Positions 17,939 through 26,561 of a stretch of 64,000 nucleotides of DNA are shown in pieces. Each line of letters opens with the position of its first letter. Position 1 is the stretch's first letter. This DNA comes from CAZSAK01 sp964605155 (GTDB lineage: Bacteria; Pseudomonadota; Gammaproteobacteria; SZUA-140). A program made the position numbers and the translations under genes. The stretch lies in NCBI GenBank assembly GCA_964605155.1, contig CAZSAK010000014.1:1-64000 (forward strand). The letters run 5' to 3'. The notes below the pieces were generated by a model. The model had not been told where the DNA came from. It saw nothing but the letters and a program-made list of their open reading frames with translations, and did no database searches.

Positions 17939-19294
17939 ATGCCTTTTTCACCACATACTGAGAGCGAAATCAGGGTCATGCTCGATGCCATCGGTGTCGA
18001 CAGTATCGAACAACTGTTCGATGAAGTGCCGCCTGCGTTACGCATTAGCGATCTTGAAGGGGTTCCCGATGCCTTGATCGAGATGCAGATAGCACATCTG
18101 ATGACAGATCGCTCCCATGGCAATACACAATCACAGTGTTTTATCGGCGCGGGCGCCTATGAACATCACATACCAGCCGCCATCTGGGAGATCACCACTC
18201 GAGGCGAGTTCTATTCGGCCTATACCCCCTATCAGGCGGAGGCCAGCCAGGGCACATTACAATTGCTCTATGAATATCAGACCATGATGGCCAAGCTGAT
18301 GGCGATGGATGTTTCCAATGCCTCCCTCTATGACGGCGCCTCGGCATTGGCGGAGGCCGTATTGATGGCAATACGCTCCAACCGTGGTTCAAAGTCCAGA
18401 CGCATACTGGTGCCGCGCAGCGTTCATCCCCATTATCGCAAGGTCGTCCGGAGCATCGTGCACAACCAGGGTATTGTCATTGATGAACTGGAGTATGAGA
18501 TGTCAAACGGGCATGTGTCTCCTGGCAAGCTGCCGGATCCCGGTGACAGTGCAGCACTGATCGTGCCACAACCGAATTTTTTCGGTGTGCTGGAGGATGT
18601 TGATGAACTTACCGATTGGGCACACGAACATAATATGCTGGTAATCGCTGTGGTGAATCCCATCGCAACAGCTTTGCTAAAACCGCCAGGGCAGTGGGGC
18701 AGTGATGGTGCAGATATCGCCTGTGGAGAGGGTCAGCCCCTGGGTATACCGCTGGCAGCCGGTGGACCGTATTTTGGTTTTATGTGCTGCAGGAAATCTT
18801 TGGTGCGGCAAATGCCGGGCCGTATCGTTGGCCGAACGGTGGATATGAACGGCAAGCAGGGGTTCAGTCTGACGCTGCAGGCCCGCGAGCAACACATTCG
18901 CCGTTCCAAGGCGACATCCAATATCTGCACCAACCAGGGTTTGATGGTTACTGCGGCCACGCTTTACATGGCCCTGCTGGGCGCCGATGGATTGAGACGG
19001 GTAGCCGCGGTTTCCCATGTGAACACCATGGGCCTGCTCGACAGGCTGGACTCTATCGATGGCGTCAGCCGGGTCTTTAAGGGTCCGCACTTTCATGAAG
19101 CGGTGATCAACATTGATAGACATCACGCGCGTGATGTATTGGACAAGCTGGAAGAATGCAATATATCCGGAGGGTATGAACTGAGCAGTGAATTTCCGGA
19201 ACTTGGAGAGTCCATTCTCATATGTGCCACCGAGACTAAAACCGACAGTGACCTGGATCACTATGCTGAACAATTGCGGCATTTGACGGGTTGA
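17939..19294 (+). CDS. gcvPA: Glycine dehydrogenase (decarboxylating) subunit 1
   Basis: This is the alpha subunit of the split two-subunit P protein, which decarboxylates glycine on PLP and loads the aminomethyl group onto GcvH. It is 451 residues long, the normal size, and contains the family blocks HHIPAAIWEI-like near residue 75, GEFYSAYTPYQAEASQG near residue 90 and ICTNQGLMVTAATLYMALLG near residue 325. The PLP lysine is in subunit 2. The 89-base spacer before it is AT-rich, and no ribosome site is visible before the ATG. Its partner gcvPB is not adjacent: tpx lies between them. Confidence 0.95.
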   Translation: MPFSPHTESEIRVMLDAIGVDSIEQLFDEVPPALRISDLEGVPDALIEMQIAHLMTDRSHGNTQSQCFIGAGAYEHHIPAAIWEITTRGEFYSAYTPYQAEASQGTLQLLYEYQTMMAKLMAMDVSNASLYDGASALAEAVLMAIRSNRGSKSRRILVPRSVHPHYRKVVRSIVHNQGIVIDELEYEMSNGHVSPGKLPDPGDSAALIVPQPNFFGVLEDVDELTDWAHEHNMLVIAVVNPIATALLKPPGQWGSDGADIACGEGQPLGIPLAAGGPYFGFMCCRKSLVRQMPGRIVGRTVDMNGKQGFSLTLQAREQHIRRSKATSNICTNQGLMVTAATLYMALLGADGLRRVAAVSHVNTMGLLDRLDSIDGVSRVFKGPHFHEAVINIDRHHARDVLDKLEECNISGGYELSSEFPELGESILICATETKTDSDLDHYAEQLRHLTG

Positions 19295-19337
19295 CGTCGA
19301 ATCCTATTGGTGATGCCAACCTGAACAGGAGGATATG

Positions 19338-19835
19338 ATGGCAACGATTACACTGAAAGGTAATACTGTTCACACCAGTGGTGAACTGCCGGCGGTCGGC
19401 AGTCAGGCACCTGATTTTAAACTCGTCGACGGTGATCTCAACGATCGCTCTTTGGCGGATTACAAGGGTAAAAAGAAGTTGTTGAATATTGTACCAAGCC
19501 TGGATACCGGCGTGTGCGCCGCGTCCACCCGCAAGTTCGATGAGCTCGTGGATAGTCGTGATGATGTAGTGGTTCTGATCATCTCGGCCGATCTGCCGTT
19601 TGCCATGCAGAGATTCTGTGCCAGTGAAAAAACTCACAATGTGGTAACGTTGTCCATGATGCGAACACGCGATTTTGCCAGAGATTACGGAGTCCTGATC
19701 AAGGACGGTCCGTTGGCCGGAATCGCAGCACGCGCTGTTGTCGTGCTGGATGCCAATGACAAGGTTGTGTATACCCAGCAGGTGCCGGAGATCGCCCAGG
19801 AGCCGGATTACGACAAGGCGCTTGCTGCCGTATGA
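19338..19835 (+). CDS. tpx: Thiol peroxidase Tpx
   Basis: This 165-residue atypical two-cysteine peroxiredoxin reduces H2O2 and alkyl hydroperoxides with electrons from thioredoxin. The peroxidatic Cys60 lies in PSLDTGVCAASTRKF and the resolving Cys94 in QRFCASEKTHNV; both positions match E. coli Tpx (61 and 95). AGGAGG lies five bases before the ATG at 19338, which favours it over the ATG one codon earlier. The gene is placed between gcvPA and gcvPB on the same strand, with gaps of 43 and 30 bases, so it should be on the gcv transcript. This is an unusual location for tpx. Confidence 0.96.
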   Translation: MATITLKGNTVHTSGELPAVGSQAPDFKLVDGDLNDRSLADYKGKKKLLNIVPSLDTGVCAASTRKFDELVDSRDDVVVLIISADLPFAMQRFCASEKTHNVVTLSMMRTRDFARDYGVLIKDGPLAGIAARAVVVLDANDKVVYTQQVPEIAQEPDYDKALAAV

Positions 19836-19865
19836 AGTCAAAAATAAATCGATAGTGAGTGCGAC

Positions 19866-21335
19866 GTGAATAGTGCCCTGATATTTGAACAGTCCAGTCC
19901 GGGCAGGCGGGCCGGCGCACAGTCGCCCGCTGTTTCACCACCGGTCTTCGACATCCCCGATCATCTGTTGCGCAGACAAGCTGCAGATTTGCCAGAGCTG
20001 TCCGAGCTTCAGGTGGTGCGCCATTATACGCGTCTTTCACAACAGAATTTCTCCATTGATACACATTTCTATCCCCTGGGTTCGTGTACCATGAAATACA
20101 ATCCACGGGCCTGTAACAGCCTTGCCATGTTGCCCGGCTTCCTGCATCTGCATCCACTGATACCTGCAAAGGACATGCAGGGATATATGGCCTGTCTGCA
20201 CGAATTGCAGGAGATACTGAAGGCGGTAACCGGTATGCAGGGTGTTTCACTGACGCCAATGGCCGGTGCCCAGGGCGAATTTGCCGGCGTGGCGATGATT
20301 CGTGCCTACCACGAATCCAGGGGTGATCAAGAACGCAGTGAAATACTGGTACCGGATGCGGCACATGGTACAAATCCTGCCACGGCCGTTATGTGTGGAT
20401 ATAAAGTGCGTGAAATACCGACCAATGACGAAGGGGATGTCGATCTGGATGAATTGAAGTCTGTAGTTGGCCCCCGTACCGCCGGTCTGATGCTGACGAA
20501 TCCTTCCACCTTGGGAGTGTTTGAGAGACGGATCAGGGAGATCGCGGATGTGGTCCATGCAGCGGGGGGATTGCTTTATTATGACGGCGCAAATCTGAAT
20601 GCCATTCTTGGCAAGGTGCGCCCCGGTGATATGGGATTTGATGTGATTCACCTGAATCTGCATAAAACCTTTTCAACACCACACGGCGGCGGCGGTCCGG
20701 GTGCCGGTCCTGTCGGAGTCGGCGAGCGTCTGTTACCTTTTCTGCCCATTCCTGTCGTAGCCCATAGTGATGGACAGTATCACTGGATAACAGAACAGGA
20801 CCGTCCGCAATCCATCGGTCGATTATCCGCGTTTGCCGGTAATGCCGGGGTGTTGCTGCGTGCCTATATCTATGCACGATTGCTTGGCAGTCAGGGAATG
20901 AAACGTGTTGCCGAACTATCGACACTCAATGCCAATTACATGATGGCAAGACTGAAAAAGGAAGGGTTCGAGATGGCGTTTCCATCACGTCGGGCAACTC
21001 ATGAATTTATTTTGACACTGAAACGTCAGGCCAGGGAACTGGACGTGACCGCTATGGATTTCGCCAAACGGTTGCTGGATTATGGATTTCATGCACCCAC
21101 CACATATTTCCCGCTGCTGGTTCCAGAGTGTTTTCTGATTGAACCAACGGAAACGGAAGACATGAACACGCTGGACAGTTTCATCGAGGCGATGCAAAAG
21201 ATCCAGCTCGAGGCGCAAACCCAGCCGGAGTTTGTCAAATCCGCTCCCCATACCCTGCCGGTAAGGCGCCTGGATGACGTGCGCGCCGCACGCGAACTCG
21301 ATCTGGTGTGGCAGATGGAAGATGGTGAACATTAA
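19866..21335 (+). CDS. gcvPB: Glycine dehydrogenase (decarboxylating) subunit 2
   Basis: This is the beta subunit of the split P protein and carries PLP. Lys267 in HLNLHKTFSTPHGGGGPGAG is the Schiff-base lysine followed by the glycine-rich strip of the family. Other family blocks are FYPLGSCTMKYNPR near residue 68 and LTPMAGAQGEFAGV near residue 129. The length of 489 is normal. The start is GTG at 19866 with only a weak ribosome site; no ATG lies nearby in frame. It should be translated from the same message as gcvPA and tpx. Product decay to ammonia and CO2 with THF loading completes with GcvT and a lipoamide dehydrogenase encoded elsewhere. Confidence 0.95.
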   Translation: MNSALIFEQSSPGRRAGAQSPAVSPPVFDIPDHLLRRQAADLPELSELQVVRHYTRLSQQNFSIDTHFYPLGSCTMKYNPRACNSLAMLPGFLHLHPLIPAKDMQGYMACLHELQEILKAVTGMQGVSLTPMAGAQGEFAGVAMIRAYHESRGDQERSEILVPDAAHGTNPATAVMCGYKVREIPTNDEGDVDLDELKSVVGPRTAGLMLTNPSTLGVFERRIREIADVVHAAGGLLYYDGANLNAILGKVRPGDMGFDVIHLNLHKTFSTPHGGGGPGAGPVGVGERLLPFLPIPVVAHSDGQYHWITEQDRPQSIGRLSAFAGNAGVLLRAYIYARLLGSQGMKRVAELSTLNANYMMARLKKEGFEMAFPSRRATHEFILTLKRQARELDVTAMDFAKRLLDYGFHAPTTYFPLLVPECFLIEPTETEDMNTLDSFIEAMQKIQLEAQTQPEFVKSAPHTLPVRRLDDVRAARELDLVWQMEDGEH

Positions 21336-21500
21336 TATGGCATGAGGTTATTCAGCACAATGGTAATGTCACGTCAGGTGATAGAATCACGCCGAGGAAA
21401 TAACCCGTATGAGATAAAATCTGGCGGCTGCTTTTAACAACGTAATAGCGTATGATGCGTTCAACCATGTACTCGACAGAAAATAATTCCGGGATTTGAT

Positions 21501-22433
21501 ATGTCAGCTCTAATATGCGGTTCAATTGCCTATGACACCATCATGGTGTTTCACGATCATTTTAAAAATCATATTCTGACGGACAAGATTCACATCCTGA
21601 ACGTATCGTTCATGGTGCCGGAGCTACGTCGTGAATTCGGCGGTTGCGCCGGCAACATTGCCTATAATCTGAAGCTGCTGGGTGGAGAAGGCAAACCCAT
21701 GGCGACAGTTGGCCATGATTTTGAATCCTATTCTGACTGGATGGATCAGTGGTGCATAGATCGTGAATATATCAAGGTCATCGACAAGGTCTACACGGCG
21801 CAGGCCTACATCACCACCGATATGGAGGATAACCAGATTACCGCCTTCCATCCGGGGGCCATGGAATTTTCGCATCATAACCAAATACCGGATGATGGTG
21901 ATGTTGCCATCGGCATCGTATCACCCGATGGCAGGGAGGGTATGATCGAACACGCGCAACAGTTTGCAGAGGCCGGGATTCCCTTTATCTTTGATCCCGG
22001 ACAGGGCCTGCCCATGTTCGATGGTGATGAGTTGCTCAGATTTATGGAAAAGGCGACCTGGGCTACATTGAATGACTATGAGGCAGGATTGATGCAGGAC
22101 AGAACCGGCAAGTCACCGCATGAACTCGCCGAATACGTCCAGGCGCTCGTCGTGACGCTGGGGGGCAATGGGTCACATATCTATACCCGGAACAAGCGCT
22201 ATGAGATTCCGGTTGCCAACCCGCGCCGGCTTGCTGATCCAACCGGTTGCGGCGATGCCTATCGGGCTGGTCTGTTGTATGGCCTGATGAATGCCATGGA
22301 CTGGGATACCACAGGTCGTATTGCATCGCTGATGGGCGCTATCAAGATCGAGACCCACGGTACGCAGAACCATGTTTTCGATTCAGATGAATTTGCCAAC
22401 CGCTTCAAGGAAGCTTTCAAGCGCAGCATCTAG
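21501..22433 (+). CDS. PfkB-family carbohydrate/nucleoside kinase
   Basis: A 310-residue ribokinase-fold kinase. The N-terminal motif GGCAGNIAYNLKLLGGE near residue 49 and the C-terminal signature DPTGCGDAYRAGLLYGL near residue 246, with the catalytic Asp, place it in the PfkB family. The pattern resembles bacterial adenosine kinase-like and ribokinase-like members; the substrate cannot be fixed from sequence. It starts 165 bases after gcvPB on the same strand, and no terminator is evident in the gap, so it may be read with the gcv genes. It is convergent with the Kelch gene, with a gap of only ten bases. Confidence 0.88.
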   Translation: MSALICGSIAYDTIMVFHDHFKNHILTDKIHILNVSFMVPELRREFGGCAGNIAYNLKLLGGEGKPMATVGHDFESYSDWMDQWCIDREYIKVIDKVYTAQAYITTDMEDNQITAFHPGAMEFSHHNQIPDDGDVAIGIVSPDGREGMIEHAQQFAEAGIPFIFDPGQGLPMFDGDELLRFMEKATWATLNDYEAGLMQDRTGKSPHELAEYVQALVVTLGGNGSHIYTRNKRYEIPVANPRRLADPTGCGDAYRAGLLYGLMNAMDWDTTGRIASLMGAIKIETHGTQNHVFDSDEFANRFKEAFKRSI

Positions 22434-22443
22434 TTTGCGGTAC

Positions 22444-23778
22444 TCATGGTACCCGGTCTGATACCTTCTCCAGCCGTTCGACGAATATTATGGACGGAAA
22501 ATCCCGCTGCAGGATCCTGCTATGAAAATTGGTCATGGTCAATCCACGACTGAAACGGATCCGGTCATTGACTTGCAGTTCTGTCCTCGGCGCGGCCAGC
22601 CATTGGTTGTCGCCTTCCTGTTCCACTTCGATATAGCTGTACAGTTTTGTGTGTATGATTTGCTTGACTATCCCGTAATTAGGGAGCATGGCCGGCTTTT
22701 CAGAGCTGGAAGTTGCAGCCTGCTTGAAGGCTGCTATCTCTTGTTGAGTGGCCATTATCCCTATATCGCCCGTTGCATTAAAACCGGCCGTTTGCACGCT
22801 ATTGTAGTAGCCGTCGCGATTGGTGCCGCCGATGATATATATACGGTCCTTGTAGACAACCGTACCGAAGTTGGCGCGCAATGAACTGAGGGACGTGGAG
22901 AATTGCCAGGTTCGTATCGCGCCTTGCTTGTCGATAATCCCCTTTTCGATGACATCGGTATATATGGCGCCATGCAGACCACCCAGCGCATAGATATAAT
23001 CACCATGAGCGGCTGCAGAGAGGGCGTATCGAGGCTTGTTCATCGCCGCGGTTGTCCGCCACGGGGTCAGTGTATTGTCAGCATTGATGGCAGCATATTC
23101 CACGTCCACCAGGCCGCTGCCCTCGAGTTGGTCATGACCACCGATGACATAGACGGCGCTGTGATGCTTTTTGAGCGCATTGATATAACGTGGCATGGTC
23201 ATCCTGTTGGTCTCCAGTGACCATGTACCGAGGCGGCCGTCGGTGTGTATCGGAGCACTCTCCACTGAATCGAGCAGCGTACCGCCGAAACCGCCCAAGG
23301 CATACAAGGTGTCTCCGATCACAACCAGTTTGGCACAACGCCGCGGATAGGTCAGTGTCGACGATTCGTTGACCCACGGTCCCAGACTGCCGTCGGCGAG
23401 GATCTTTGTCCACTCGACCGACTGCAGATAATGACTGCCGTTGGGACCGTTGCCGCCACCCGCTATATAGATATAACCTTTGTGGGCAACTGCAGAAAAG
23501 AACCCGCGTTTCTCATTAAGCGCGGCGGTCATCCGCCAGGGTGCCAGTGTGCCGTCTGCCTTGATTGTGGTGTATTCGACAGAATCCAGAAAGCGTATCC
23601 CGTCCACGCCGCCGATGGCGTATATTCTGCCGTTGACCTCCAGTACCGCTGCTCCCGCACGTTGCTGGTTCATCGAGGTGGTCGTCCGCCAGCCGGGATA
23701 CCATTCCAGCGAGGCAGGCGCGGCAGTATGGATTATACCGAGCAGGCAGATCAGCATGACATTTGCAATCGTCTTCAT
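22444..23778 (-). CDS. Secreted Kelch-repeat protein
   Basis: This 444-residue protein has a cleavable signal peptide (residues 1-22, MKTIANVMLICLLGIIHTAA) and about six Kelch repeats between residues 35 and 335. Each repeat has a hydrophobic strand, a YAIGG/YIAGG/YALGG-type glycine pair and a spaced Trp in the form LAPWR or LGPWV. Such repeats fold into a beta propeller. The last 100 residues are unrelated, without repeats, and of unknown fold. It should be periplasmic or extracellular; its ligand is unknown. The start codon overlaps the stop of the upstream YyaL-type gene by four bases, so the two are translated together. Confidence 0.85.
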   Translation of the reverse strand: MKTIANVMLICLLGIIHTAAPASLEWYPGWRTTTSMNQQRAGAAVLEVNGRIYAIGGVDGIRFLDSVEYTTIKADGTLAPWRMTAALNEKRGFFSAVAHKGYIYIAGGGNGPNGSHYLQSVEWTKILADGSLGPWVNESSTLTYPRRCAKLVVIGDTLYALGGFGGTLLDSVESAPIHTDGRLGTWSLETNRMTMPRYINALKKHHSAVYVIGGHDQLEGSGLVDVEYAAINADNTLTPWRTTAAMNKPRYALSAAAHGDYIYALGGLHGAIYTDVIEKGIIDKQGAIRTWQFSTSLSSLRANFGTVVYKDRIYIIGGTNRDGYYNSVQTAGFNATGDIGIMATQQEIAAFKQAATSSSEKPAMLPNYGIVKQIIHTKLYSYIEVEQEGDNQWLAAPRTELQVNDRIRFSRGLTMTNFHSRILQRDFPSIIFVERLEKVSDRVP

Positions 23779-25850
23779 GACGTCATACCGATTTGCCTGT
23801 CAAGTTCATCGAACGTGGTGATCGGTACAGAACATGTTGTACCCGTACAGACATAGGCAGCGACGTCATGTTTTATACTGCACTGCGCCAGCAGATCGGG
23901 AAGGTCACCTGCTTCCGATGGTATTGCAAGGACCAGGCGTTGCGGTACATAGGCAGAACTGCAGTGTCTGTGCCATTGTTTCAGTTGATTCTCATCGCGG
24001 CCGCGCAGGATGATCAGCTGCGGTGGGTGGAGCGATTCTTCCAGGGCATTCAACAGTGTCCCGTGAGCATAGGGAAGTTCCATGATGCTTGGCCATGCAG
24101 CCTGCAAGGTTCGTTCTGCAGCGTCGAGATACCGTGGCTCGCTGCACAGGTGACCCAGACGAGCCAGGGCGCTTGCAGTGATTCCGTTACCTGCGGGCAG
24201 GGCGTCATCGCCCAGGGTCTTGGGTCGATGTATCAATGCTTCATGGTCATCCGAGGTGAAATAAAAACCACCCTGTTGCGGGTCCTCGAAATGTGTCAGC
24301 ATCGCAGCGGCAAGTTCGACGGCATCATTCAACAGGCCCTCCCGCCAGCGGACCTGCAGCAATTCGAGAATGCCGTCGAGCAAATAGGCATAGTCATCAA
24401 GATAGGCATTCAGATGCGCCCTGCCGTCCTTGTATGTCGCGAGCAGGCGTCCCTGCCGCCACAGGTTGCTGCGGATAAAATCATATGACCTATAGGCTGA
24501 ATCGATTAGATCCTCACGCTCGAGATGACGCGCGGTCACGGCCATGCCCCTGATCATCAGACCATTCCAGGATGTCAGGATCTTTTCATCGCGATCGGGC
24601 CGGACGCGTAGGTCACGCAGTCGCAACAGCTTTGCCCGCGCCGTTTCGATCAGCTCGTAAATACTCGGTTCGGGCAGGGACAATGCAGCCGCGATTTCGG
24701 CAGTGTCGGCCATTACGCGCAGATGCCAGTGCCCTTCGAAATTGGCAGGACCGTCGAGTCCGAAGCGACGGGTGAATACCGCGAACTCGTCACCAGTGAG
24801 AGCGTCCTTGATCTGTTCACGGTCCCATACGTAGAATTTTCCTTCCTTACCTTCGGAATCGGCATCGAGGGTGGAGTAATATCCTCCTGCAGGTGCCTGC
24901 ATCTCGCGCATTGTCCAGTCAGCGGTTTCGTTCGCGATGCGCCGGAACAGAGATTCCCGTGTCACCGCCCACAGCTGGGCATAGAGGGGCAGGAGCTGGG
25001 CATTGTCATAGAGCATCTTTTCGAAATGCGGGATCGTCCATTTCTCATCCACGGAATAGCGGCAGAAGCCACCACCCAGCTGGTCATATATGCCGCCCGA
25101 CGCCATGCTCCCGAGTGTGATGCGCACCATATCCAGGGCCTTGTGATCCTCCTGTGTGTCTCGGGAGGCATACCAGTGGCGTAACAGGCGATCCAGATGG
25201 GTCGGGTGCGGGAACTTCGGGGCAGTGCTGAAACCGCCGTGGCGTGGGTCAAAACTGTATTCCAGCTGGTGACGCGCGCTGTCGAGTGGTGCCGCATTCA
25301 GCTGTGCACCATGTCCGTCCTGGGTGACGTTTATTTGTTTAAAGGCATTGACCAGGTGGTTGTTCTGCTCATCGATCTCGTCACGATGGTGACGGAAGTA
25401 TTCTTCCACACGCAGGATCAAGTCCTTAAACGCCGGCATGCCATAGCGGGGAACCGGAGGAAAATAGGTGCCACCGAAGAACGGGATCAGACTGTCAGGC
25501 ATCAGAAACATGGTCAACGGCCAGCCGCCGCCGCGCTGGGTAATCAATTGCTGGGCCATCTGATAGATCTTGTCAATGTCCGGTCGTTCTTCGCGATCCA
25601 CCTTGATATTGATGAACAACCTGTTCATCAGTTCAGCAGTCTCCCGGTCTTCAAATGATTCGTGTGCCATGACGTGACACCAGTGACACGCCGAATAGCC
25701 GATCGACAGCAATATCGGTTTATCTTCCGACTGCGCCCTGGCGAGCGCCTCATCATTCCAGGGATACCATGCCACGGGGTTGTGCGCATGCTGACGCAGA
25801 TAGGGGCTGGTTTCATCGATCAGATGATTGGTTGTAAGATTAGCGGACAT
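23775..25850 (-). CDS. YyaL/SSP411-type thioredoxin-domain protein (DUF255)
   Basis: A 691-residue protein of the DUF255 or spermatogenesis-associated-20 family. Residues 1-170 form a thioredoxin-like domain with the active motif CHWC (Cys55, Cys58) in SIGYSACHWCHVM. The remainder is an alpha/alpha six-barrel resembling glycosidases and cellobiose epimerases, with GGIYDQLGGGFCRYSVDEKW near residue 257 and LTSWNGLMIRGMA near residue 415. The biochemical role is not known. The gene overlaps the secreted Kelch gene by four bases. It has no signal peptide, so it should be cytoplasmic although its operon partner is exported. Confidence 0.92.
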   Translation of the reverse strand: MSANLTTNHLIDETSPYLRQHAHNPVAWYPWNDEALARAQSEDKPILLSIGYSACHWCHVMAHESFEDRETAELMNRLFINIKVDREERPDIDKIYQMAQQLITQRGGGWPLTMFLMPDSLIPFFGGTYFPPVPRYGMPAFKDLILRVEEYFRHHRDEIDEQNNHLVNAFKQINVTQDGHGAQLNAAPLDSARHQLEYSFDPRHGGFSTAPKFPHPTHLDRLLRHWYASRDTQEDHKALDMVRITLGSMASGGIYDQLGGGFCRYSVDEKWTIPHFEKMLYDNAQLLPLYAQLWAVTRESLFRRIANETADWTMREMQAPAGGYYSTLDADSEGKEGKFYVWDREQIKDALTGDEFAVFTRRFGLDGPANFEGHWHLRVMADTAEIAAALSLPEPSIYELIETARAKLLRLRDLRVRPDRDEKILTSWNGLMIRGMAVTARHLEREDLIDSAYRSYDFIRSNLWRQGRLLATYKDGRAHLNAYLDDYAYLLDGILELLQVRWREGLLNDAVELAAAMLTHFEDPQQGGFYFTSDDHEALIHRPKTLGDDALPAGNGITASALARLGHLCSEPRYLDAAERTLQAAWPSIMELPYAHGTLLNALEESLHPPQLIILRGRDENQLKQWHRHCSSAYVPQRLVLAIPSEAGDLPDLLAQCSIKHDVAAYVCTGTTCSVPITTFDELDRQIGMTS

Positions 25851-26152
25851 GATAGATGGCAGATAGCGATGCTAATACTAAACTATAAATGATCACGCTG
25901 TTTATGTCTTGGCCGATGTATCCATGTATGATATCCACAGGGAAAACATGTGTATACGAATTCCAAATCGCTGCATTGTAGCGCTGCTGAGATAACAGGT
26001 CATGCGGAGATGACCCTTAAAGACGGAGCTGTTTCAGTATCAGGCCGTAAAGTAAGTTTAAATTGACCATGTAAACTTGAGTCATGGGTGTATCGGCTAC
26101 CGGGATTGATGATATATTGTCATGCAATATCGAGTCGTTGATCGAGGTGTAT
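25851..26152. other. Divergent intergenic region
   Basis: This 302-base spacer separates the leftward YyaL-Kelch pair from the rightward monooxygenase-fold gene and should contain both promoters. It is AT-rich. No gene, hairpin terminator or RNA is recognised. Confidence 0.4.
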
Positions 26153-26455
26153 ATGTTTATCGCGATGAACAGGTTCAGAATAGCAAAAGGCCGTGAGAAC
26201 GATTTCATCGATGTATGGAAGAACCGTGAAACCCACCTTGACAATGTGCCGGGTTTCAGCGAGTTTCATCTGTTACGCGGACCGACCATTGATGATCATA
26301 CCCTTTTTGCGTCACACACAGTGTGGAAATCACGCAAGGCCTTCGAAGATTGGACCAGATCAGAAGCGTTTCGCAAGGCGCACGCATCGGCAGGAGATGC
26401 CAGAGGGATCTATCTGGGCCCGCCGCAGTTCGAGGGATTCGAAGCAGTTCTTTAA
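26153..26455 (+). CDS. Antibiotic biosynthesis monooxygenase-fold protein (HmoA-like)
   Basis: A 100-residue single-domain protein of the ABM dimeric alpha/beta-barrel fold. The order of elements (MFIAMNRFRIAKGRENDF, then VPGFSEFHLLRG, then FASHTVWKSRKAFEDWTRSEAF) matches small haem-degrading or HmoA-like proteins. The WTRSEAFRKAHA stretch with its His is typical of that group. The ATG at 26153 follows GAGGTG; a 23-residue upstream frame extension is rejected. Substrate unknown: haem breakdown is possible, and a quinol monooxygenase role is the alternative. It stands alone. Confidence 0.78.
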   Translation: MFIAMNRFRIAKGRENDFIDVWKNRETHLDNVPGFSEFHLLRGPTIDDHTLFASHTVWKSRKAFEDWTRSEAFRKAHASAGDARGIYLGPPQFEGFEAVL

Positions 26456-26561
26456 CGAGTCCCGGTATGATGTATGCAGTACATCCCAGCGTGATCCCCA
26501 CCGAAAATCTGTGACATTGAATCAAGTATTCCGGTGCTATGAACCTTCCAATGCTTGATAG

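Noticed and set aside
18677..19282. Long minus-strand frame of 201 codons
   Set aside because: It is antisense to gcvPA and has no family features.
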